Source: an uncultured Prevotellaceae bacterium (lineage in GTDB: Bacteria; Bacteroidota; Bacteroidia; Bacteroidales; Bacteroidaceae). From it: a DNA stretch of 46,265 bases. Position 1 is the first letter of the stretch. Each line of letters starts with the position of its first letter. The stretch spans positions 1 through 46,265 of the forward strand of contig ONLY01000023.1 in the NCBI GenBank assembly GCA_900318775.1, written 5' to 3'. A program made the translations under genes and the position numbers. Below are positions 40,932-46,265 of this stretch, in pieces. The notes beneath the pieces are model-generated. The model did not search any database. It was not told the origin of the DNA and saw nothing but the letters and a program-made list of their open reading frames with translations.

Positions 40932-42095
40932 TTAACCTAATAATCCGAATGCATACTTTGTGTGCTTTAGGGTCTCATCAAAAATAATGTTCTCCACTTG
41001 TGGCCAATGATCATAGATGAAACCATACGTGATATTGCTGATTCCCCAAGGATCATCGCCCGCTTTTATGAATGGGCTAAGTCGCAAGGTTTGCAGGTTC
41101 TTACACGAAGTAAAAGCTTCAGGTTTAACATTAGTAACAAAACTCGGAATGCAGAATTCTTTTTCTTTGGAAAAACAAAGCACCAAACAGACACTAGTGA
41201 GACGAGGGATGCCCCAATATAACGTTTCGCCCATCATCCAAAACATGCTTTTAGGAAAAGGATTCTCAGATTTTGAAATATCCACTTCATCAGAATACTC
41301 ATCCCAACTATCCTTAAAAAAAGTCCTCTCATCTTCGCTCATTGGTGTCATGCTTATCTTGTTGATATTCCAACAATCGCGACAGCAACTTCCACCGAAA
41401 TCCTTAATGTGAGACGAGAAATGAATATGTTCCAAAGTATGACACCCATTAAACAAGCCTGGCAGTATAGACCTCACAGACTCTGGCATAATAAACTCTT
41501 TTAGAAAACGACAATCCTCAAAAGCATTTTCCTTAATTATTTCAAGCTGCATATTAGGTTCAATTCGTTCTAGAGAAAAACATCTTCGGAAAGCTTCGGC
41601 ATCAATAGTCTTGACTTGTTCTGGGAGTTTGCAATATTGCAGACTTCTGCAATTATTAAACATTCCATGTGGAATCTCCGTGATCTGAGAGGATAACACT
41701 ACATGCTGCAACGATGCACAATGCATAAACATTTCTTCCCCAATCATGTAAACAGATTCGGGAATGACAATTTCTTTCAAAGAAACACAACCATAAAAGG
41801 CCCGTTTACCAATGCGCTTGACAGATGAAGGAATTCTCACCTGTTGCAATTTTTCACAACCAGCAAAACAACGGTGATAAATGTTCACCACCCCTTCTGG
41901 CACATCAAATTCCTCCACATTCTCATCCACACATAATAATACACGACCTTCTGCACCACAAACAGCTTGTCCATCCACCACATAGGCATCCGGCCAGTAT
42001 TTACTATCCTTGAACCGTTTAAGCCTACTTTCTATACTCGACAGCTCTTCTAACATCTCATCCGTATTGAGTTGCTGATTGTTCTCTTTATTCAT
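40932..42095 (-). CDS. cytoplasmic BspA-type leucine-rich-repeat protein
   Basis: 387 aa from the ATG at 42095; a GTG at 42122 would add nine residues but places a perfect palindrome in the coding region. About eight LRR_5 (BspA-like) units of ~23 residues run from residue ~70, each of the form 'F-x-G-C-x-x-L-x-x-V-x-I-P-x-S-V-x-x-I-G-x-x-A' (for example 'FYGCVSLKEIVIPESVYMIG'). The units are cysteine-rich. BspA proteins are normally surface adhesins with a signal peptide and sorting tail; both are absent here, and the N-terminus is a charged coiled segment ('MLEELSSIESRLKRFKDS'). It is therefore probably an intracellular protein-binding component of the island. Confidence 0.85.
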   Translation of the reverse strand: MNKENNQQLNTDEMLEELSSIESRLKRFKDSKYWPDAYVVDGQAVCGAEGRVLLCVDENVEEFDVPEGVVNIYHRCFAGCEKLQQVRIPSSVKRIGKRAFYGCVSLKEIVIPESVYMIGEEMFMHCASLQHVVLSSQITEIPHGMFNNCRSLQYCKLPEQVKTIDAEAFRRCFSLERIEPNMQLEIIKENAFEDCRFLKEFIMPESVRSILPGLFNGCHTLEHIHFSSHIKDFGGSCCRDCWNINKISMTPMSEDERTFFKDSWDEYSDEVDISKSENPFPKSMFWMMGETLYWGIPRLTSVCLVLCFSKEKEFCIPSFVTNVKPEAFTSCKNLQTLRLSPFIKAGDDPWGISNITYGFIYDHWPQVENIIFDETLKHTKYAFGLLG

Positions 42096-42328
42096 ATTGA
42101 TAAAACGTTTTAATTCACTCACTCAGCCTTTAGGCTCCTTCTATCCAGCTTCTTACTATACTCGTGGCATACTCATGAGTAAGTCTGGAAGCAGCTTAGA
42201 GCATGGCTAGAAGCAGGCTATAAGCTGGCTAGAACATGGAAAACTTCCTCTCAATGCTTTGACATTGACATCATACCTAATTCTTGATGGAATCATCCTT
42301 GTAATTCCATGCGAAAGCTATGGTAAGG
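42096..42328 (-). promoter_or_regulatory. spacer before the LRR gene with palindromes and a degenerate tandem repeat
   Basis: Three ordered elements lie in this gap. TAAAACGTTTTA (42101-42112) and TACTCATGAGTA (42170-42181) are perfect 12-bp palindromes. Next to the second, 42189-42232 contains four degenerate ~11-bp tandem units with consensus AAGCAGGCTAG. No TAnnTTTG box was found. The setting suggests a controlled internal promoter or a recombination-prone spacer. Confidence 0.5.
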
Positions 42329-43147
42329 TTATAATTCCTTAACAAATTTATTCAATCCTGGTAGTGGATAGATTTTTCCGTCAGACAAATCTTCATAATC
42401 CAGATAGTGGTATTGCACAGAATTGGTGAGCGTTGAACGATCGGACAATTCGTCATCAGAGTCCTCCGTGAGAAGGTTCCAATACCCACTTTCTGGATGA
42501 TATAGCCGCCGTTCATTATCTTGCATGACATAAGCCCGACCTTCCTCATCATACAAAGTGATGTCTTCATATTTTGAAGGATTCTCCAGATAATCCTTTT
42601 TCTTCTCTTCCCACACTTTCCAGTCTTCATCCAGCATTCCCCATCCTAAACCAACACATAACGCAGAATCGCGCCAAGCAAGTTCTGCTCCTACAGCATG
42701 AGGCATAGACGCTTCAATTAAGTGTTGTAATTCTGACACTCTAATTATGTCGAGTTTGTTCTCAAGAATCTTCCATTCCCCGTCTTTTGTATAAATCAGT
42801 TCCACTCCCCATTCCGCACCTGCATCCCGATCACAAATCACACCACGCAGATTCCTTTTCCACAACCAGCATCCCTTGAAGTCCAAAAAATCAGTTCTCG
42901 CTCTTTCGTAACGTGGGTATAGATATAACTCCAGCCCTTTCTCTCGCACAAATCTACAAGCATCTTCTTCAATGCGATGAAGAAATTCCTCATAGAATAA
43001 CATTTCTCCACCACTACCGGAAATGGGTGGAAAATCATCAATTCTATCACAATAGCCAAAGCCATACGGTCTGTGTCCGTCTCCACTCTTCATTATCTCA
43101 TTATTGAGCCTTTCGTTCACTTCAATGATGTACTCTTCACTTATCAT
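42329..43147 (-). CDS. unknown acidic protein of the accessory island
   Basis: 272 aa, strongly acidic, no signal peptide or membrane span. The N-terminal half carries 'HRPYGFGYCDRIDDFPPISG', 'LYLYPRYERARTDFLDFKGCW' and 'VICDRDAGAEWGVELIYTKDG' (with candidate catalytic-looking D, E and R residues). The C-terminal part, from 'YEDITLYDEEGRAYV', has beta-hairpin repeats. I do not recognise a family and will not assign a function. It lies 84 bp after the PP2C gene, with no terminator between them. Confidence 0.65.
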   Translation of the reverse strand: MISEEYIIEVNERLNNEIMKSGDGHRPYGFGYCDRIDDFPPISGSGGEMLFYEEFLHRIEEDACRFVREKGLELYLYPRYERARTDFLDFKGCWLWKRNLRGVICDRDAGAEWGVELIYTKDGEWKILENKLDIIRVSELQHLIEASMPHAVGAELAWRDSALCVGLGWGMLDEDWKVWEEKKKDYLENPSKYEDITLYDEEGRAYVMQDNERRLYHPESGYWNLLTEDSDDELSDRSTLTNSVQYHYLDYEDLSDGKIYPLPGLNKFVKEL

Positions 43148-43231
43148 ATTACTCTTCTTTTAAAATTAGAAAATATTGTTGTTTAAAATATCACTTACCT
43201 TTTTTCACTCATAATTTTCTCTTCCATAGGC

Positions 43232-44014
43232 TTACAATATAGCTATTGAATAATCGTCATGTCCAATAAGACCTTTCTTCCGAAGACTTTGCAGATGTTG
43301 TTTGAAGTTCCATTCATTCCTGCAATTCAACAGTTTGTCTATAACATCTTTTTCAAAATCGGCCTTCTTCATCCCTAATGCCGTCATGATAAAATTGCTG
43401 TCTTTTGTCTGGGCATCTATAGCCTCTTGCAGTTCATCTTTATAATGCTCTTCATGAGCCACCTCATGCATCATCAATATATAGTGAGCAAGAGCATCAC
43501 TGGCTACAAACACTACGCTGTTTTTGTGAAAATCAAATTTACCGCACTTGAATCCTTTTTCATTTGTAGAGTCCTTGCAGTTCACCAAATATGGAGGATT
43601 GTTGAATTCCACAATTCGTCCAAAACTGTGTTGCAGCTTCCTAGATGTCCTATCATAGCAGAAGGCTACACTGTCGCCATAACTCATCCAATGCCCGTCC
43701 TCCCATACTGCCACAATCGTGGCAAACGAGCCTTCATCATAAAACTTATTCAAAAGCATTCCACCTTCAACTTTTGCCAGTTCTTCGCATTCATTATAGA
43801 ACGGTTCCCAAATACCATCCATCCATTTATCAAAAGTCTGATAATCAGTAATTGGTTCATCAGGAAAATGCTCTACCAAATATTTAGACCACAAATCAGC
43901 AAACACACCTCCACCACCAGCTCCATCCGAAACAGCAATCCATTTCTGAGTAGCCTTGACAGCATCTTCATTCACGATGCCTTCTTCAAATTTATGTATA
44001 GATAATCCAATCAT
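43232..44014 (-). CDS. PP2C-type protein phosphatase
   Basis: 260 aa, the size of a minimal bacterial PP2C. Metal-binding positions are intact: 'VNED' (D17), 'VSDGAGGGG' (D30, G31), 'GSFATIVAVW' with 'SYGDSVAFCY' (G-D-S), 'VFVASDALAHY' (S-D-A) and the C-terminal 'GHDDYSIAIL' (D-D). It should dephosphorylate Ser or Thr residues in a Mg/Mn-dependent way in the cytoplasm. Its start overlaps the stop of the DarT-vWA gene by four bases, which strongly links the two. In known Ter-type 'TerY-P' triads a vWA protein, a PP2C and a protein kinase travel together; no kinase is visible here. Confidence 0.9.
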   Translation of the reverse strand: MIGLSIHKFEEGIVNEDAVKATQKWIAVSDGAGGGGVFADLWSKYLVEHFPDEPITDYQTFDKWMDGIWEPFYNECEELAKVEGGMLLNKFYDEGSFATIVAVWEDGHWMSYGDSVAFCYDRTSRKLQHSFGRIVEFNNPPYLVNCKDSTNEKGFKCGKFDFHKNSVVFVASDALAHYILMMHEVAHEEHYKDELQEAIDAQTKDSNFIMTALGMKKADFEKDVIDKLLNCRNEWNFKQHLQSLRKKGLIGHDDYSIAIL

Positions 44015-45465
44015 TGATTTTGACTGATATTAGTGGGTGTTCCAATGTCCATCAACTGTATTAATCGTGATGTATCCGCATTTACAGACATCGCCACGTG
44101 CCTAACATTTCCAGCACAGATATTCAGCTTTGTTTCAATATCAGCATTATATCGTTCAGGCAATAGACTCGACATATCGAAAAGTAACTCGGAGTATTTA
44201 TCACCCATCAATTCTGTTTTACCTGTAGGCAGCAATATCTGCTCAGTACCATTCGGAGTTATATGAATATTCCACAGCAAGACATTACCATCATTTGTAA
44301 ACATCGATTTTAATTCGTTTGCCTGTTGTATTAATTGCTCTCTTGTTATATCTGTAAATTGTCCATCTGTAATATTGATAATAGTAGGTGGGTAACAATC
44401 CTTATCATGATGTTCAATCATCCACTTATCAAGCAAGGATTTTGCCTTGTTAAAAGCCTTGTGGACATGAGTCCGATGTCCATTACATCGAGCCTCCAAC
44501 CATTGGTTCTTTTCAATCTCCTTAATCTGAGTGCCTTTTCTTGTTTTAACTTCTTCTCGTACTATGATTTTTTTATATGGATTGTTTTTTATCTCTTCAG
44601 GTGATACGAAATCACGTCCAGACAAGGTCCCATTCCAGCCACTATACACCTCATGGCCATATCCAATCACAGCGATATCATAATAATGTCTGATTTCATC
44701 CATCTTGACACATCTTAGGACCAAATCAAATATCTGTTTGTTCACGATGCGTGCTACTGCATCGGCTAATGATATTTGTTCCCCATAAAGATTAGTCATA
44801 CGCTTCATTGAAACAGACTGATCCACCATAAAAATGAATGCCGTAGGCGTATTCCTCGTGATTTGCGCTGTATATGGATTCTTTATTTGCAATTCCTTTG
44901 GCTTTGATGGAATAGGTATACCAAAGTTCCCAATGTTCTTAATATACTCCAATGGAATGAAGTTCTTCACCAAAATCTCTGCCTGGAAATAAGGTTGTTC
45001 CTCTTCTGGCAGATCAAAATGCTTATGAGCCTTCACCGATTGGAAATGTATCTTCTTGAAATCAGAGATGCCTTCACCTATATTGGGTCTTATTTTATGG
45101 GTGGTCGCATTCATGTCTGAATAACAGGTACCCTTCCATAAGATGACTTCTGGATCAATCTCCAATACCACAGGATTAGAGATTCTCCCGTCTTTCATGG
45201 CTACAAACATCATGGGATGTTGAGTCGTAAAACTCACCCTCACATAGTCCTCAAGATTCCTGCCGCTATCCAATTGACGAGACAAACTACCACCTCCAGG
45301 CTTTGCAATCTTTATTCCCTTACGTTCACAATCCATCCAAGAATAGAGTCCTCCATTCTTAATGATAGACTCCAAGTTGTCCCTATCTGTAAAATGATAC
45401 AACTTCGCTATTTTCTGTTCATCAAGCACAGCTTTGTATTCTTGCCAATTACTTTTCTTTTCCAT
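44011..45465 (-). CDS. DarT-like ADP-ribosyltransferase fused to a von Willebrand A domain
   Basis: 484 aa. Residues ~18-175 match the DarT/DUF4433 fold that ADP-ribosylates DNA: 'LYHFTDRDNLESIIKNGGLY' (H24, T26), then a loop with R63 and R69, 'YVRVSFTTQHPMMFVA', 'CYSDMNAT' (compare the D-G-N/H-A motif of DarT) and 'QAEILV' with E163, near the catalytic Glu position of known DarT (about 160). From ~205 a vWA domain follows: MIDAS 'FMVDQSVSM' (D215, S217, S219), a Thr in 'GHRTHVHKAF', and 'INITDGQFTD' (T-D-G). It carries an insertion of ~60 residues between them. All catalytic and metal positions look present. AAAGGTG upstream of the ATG is a fair RBS. It overlaps the PP2C gene by 4 bp. Confidence 0.82.
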   Translation of the reverse strand: MEKKSNWQEYKAVLDEQKIAKLYHFTDRDNLESIIKNGGLYSWMDCERKGIKIAKPGGGSLSRQLDSGRNLEDYVRVSFTTQHPMMFVAMKDGRISNPVVLEIDPEVILWKGTCYSDMNATTHKIRPNIGEGISDFKKIHFQSVKAHKHFDLPEEEQPYFQAEILVKNFIPLEYIKNIGNFGIPIPSKPKELQIKNPYTAQITRNTPTAFIFMVDQSVSMKRMTNLYGEQISLADAVARIVNKQIFDLVLRCVKMDEIRHYYDIAVIGYGHEVYSGWNGTLSGRDFVSPEEIKNNPYKKIIVREEVKTRKGTQIKEIEKNQWLEARCNGHRTHVHKAFNKAKSLLDKWMIEHHDKDCYPPTIINITDGQFTDITREQLIQQANELKSMFTNDGNVLLWNIHITPNGTEQILLPTGKTELMGDKYSELLFDMSSLLPERYNADIETKLNICAGNVRHVAMSVNADTSRLIQLMDIGTPTNISQNQ

Positions 45466-45479
45466 AATTACACACCTTT

Positions 45480-46127
45480 CTATTCTTTAAACAAATCCAA
45501 CTGTAAATTATTGTCACCTTTCTTTGCTCTGTTACTCTTGGAAATGCTTACAAACTCCGTCTGTTGTTCTTTTTCTTCTCCGTATGGATAAACACCCTCC
45601 ACATATGCCTTGATAAGCGAAGCATGAGACAAAGGTTTCTTCGCATTCTCCACATCAGCATTTGTGTCATAATCTAACAGCACAATCGTCTTCGTCTTGC
45701 TCGCCTCACGCAATCGGTCAATAATGAATGACACTTTATTTTCCAACACCCATTTGTAGGTAGGTATATATATCAGTTTCCGTGCTTCAATATATCCCAA
45801 CAACTCCGAACCATGCACTCCCTTGCGATGTCCCAAAGGTTTGCCAAAACGGCGCACAGTTCGTTTGATGTTCTTCATTGTGTCATTCTTAAACATCTCC
45901 ACATCCACACCACATCCTTCAAACACTTTCAACCCTTGCCAAATGGCTTCTACACATGTAGCTGTATAGCCTTCACTGAATGGTACAGGAATTCCTCCAT
46001 GTGGATAAAATGGACTCAGTTTCACCAATCCATCCTTTGCTCCACTTGTCACATCCGCCAGTATCGCATCTGGATATTTCTTCAGGATTGTCTCTGGCTT
46101 CTTACGTTTTGATTCAATTATAATCAT
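45480..46127 (-). CDS. unknown 215-aa protein with NADAR-like motif
   Basis: 215 aa, soluble, preceding the DarT-vWA gene by 14 bp and overlapping the upstream gene by four bases (ATGA). The stretch 'LSPFYPHGGIPVPFS' followed by 'TCVEAIWQGLKVFE' has the order of the NADAR/YbiA signature (S-N-F-Y-P ... E-H/x-x-x-x-Q-A-x-K), a family of ADP-ribose hydrolases. The second half ('KRTVRRFGKPLGHRKGVHG', 'LLDYDTNADVENAKKPLSHA') does not obviously follow NADAR. I believe it belongs to a domain-of-unknown-function family (possibly DUF6939) but cannot confirm. If the NADAR resemblance is real it would be the enzyme that reverses the DarT-like modification. Confidence 0.6.
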   Translation of the reverse strand: MIIIESKRKKPETILKKYPDAILADVTSGAKDGLVKLSPFYPHGGIPVPFSEGYTATCVEAIWQGLKVFEGCGVDVEMFKNDTMKNIKRTVRRFGKPLGHRKGVHGSELLGYIEARKLIYIPTYKWVLENKVSFIIDRLREASKTKTIVLLDYDTNADVENAKKPLSHASLIKAYVEGVYPYGEEKEQQTEFVSISKSNRAKKGDNNLQLDLFKE

Positions 46128-46265
46128 TTTTTCTTATTCATTATTACCCATTCACCATCTTTGCGTCCACCTTTGCGTCCAAGAACGCCTATCTTCTTAA
46201 GTATAGCAATGTCTCTTTCTATGGTTCTAACATTCATTGTATTCTTTTCCGACATCTTTTCCGAC
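46124..46265 (-). CDS. C-terminal winged helix of a regulator or AlbA_2-type protein (partial)
   Basis: Only the last 46 codons are in the window. They read 'NVRTIERDIAILKKIGVLGR' followed by K-G-G-R-K-D-G-E-W-V-I, the recognition-helix and wing pattern found at the C-terminus of AlbA_2 (Schlafen-like) ATP-binding proteins, Fic proteins and some transcription factors. The stop overlaps the start of the 215-aa gene by four bases, so it is translationally coupled and belongs to the same operon. The N-terminal domain lies beyond the window. Confidence 0.7.
   Translation of the reverse strand, partial: SEKMSEKNTMNVRTIERDIAILKKIGVLGRKGGRKDGEWVIMNKKK

Noticed and set aside
40932..42095. BspA-like surface adhesin
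   Set aside because: The repeats match but there is no signal peptide or sorting tail, so a surface role is not supported.
44011..46127. Standard DarTG toxin-antitoxin pair
   Set aside because: No macrodomain DarG is present and the DarT-like domain is fused to vWA, so it is not the canonical pair.

Overview
The window looks like a chromosomal segment of a Bacteroidales bacterium, most likely Prevotella or a close relative. This is inferred from protein style (a TonB-dependent receptor with a carboxypeptidase-like N-terminal domain, BspA-type leucine-rich repeats, secreted proteins with a short C-terminal 'GIYF/GVYI-K-G' tail, a eukaryote-like GlgB, a two-domain Na/Pi transporter). It is also inferred from repeated Bacteroidetes-type -7 boxes (TAnnTTTG) just upstream of genes and from weak Shine-Dalgarno sequences. 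I could not run any database search, so names rest on recognised motifs.

Layout. 1-4.9 kb: a histidine-kinase remnant, then a three-gene minus-strand operon (iron-dependent alcohol dehydrogenase, amidohydrolase-ABM fusion, exported flavodoxin/cyclophilin-like protein) divergent from an AraC-type regulator. 5.1-7.2 kb: a Na/phosphate cotransporter with PhoU domain that ends in an OmpR-type DNA-binding winged helix. 7.3-9.1 kb: a four-gene operon of small proteins ending in a methyltransferase. 9.1-14.9 kb: a cyclophilin on the minus strand, then a plus-strand run of housekeeping and redox genes (HAD phosphatase, YqiA-DUF1653 fusion, SDR, DUF1294, metallo-hydrolase, iron-sulfur flavoprotein, ferritin-like protein, FKBP). 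14.9-17.9 kb: small minus-strand genes, including a DUF6485-like/RNase H-fold pair, a decayed beta-helix gene and trmD. 18.1-20 kb: DUF1015 and IMPACT-family genes. 20-27.4 kb: a plus-strand block with a 14-repeat exported MORN protein, inositol monophosphatase, YhcH, glycogen branching enzyme, a membrane protein and a MATE exporter. 27.5-31.6 kb: an addB-like nuclease and rnz on the minus strand. 31.7-38.4 kb: M6 metalloprotease, TonB receptor, panB and pgk on the plus strand.

38.36-46.27 kb is an AT-richer, all-minus-strand accessory island that runs off the window. In transcription order it holds the C-terminus of a winged-helix protein, a 215-aa protein with a NADAR-like motif, a DarT-like ADP-ribosyltransferase fused to a von Willebrand A domain, a PP2C phosphatase, an unknown 272-aa protein, a signal-less leucine-rich-repeat protein, an unknown 370-aa protein, a HEAT-like helical protein, a zinc-ribbon protein and a small membrane protein. 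The coupled ATGA overlaps among the first genes make this a real operon. I propose it as the most likely undescribed system here: a phosphatase/vWA-controlled ADP-ribosylation module, with the 215-aa protein as a candidate reversing enzyme or antidote. All of its functional links are inference.
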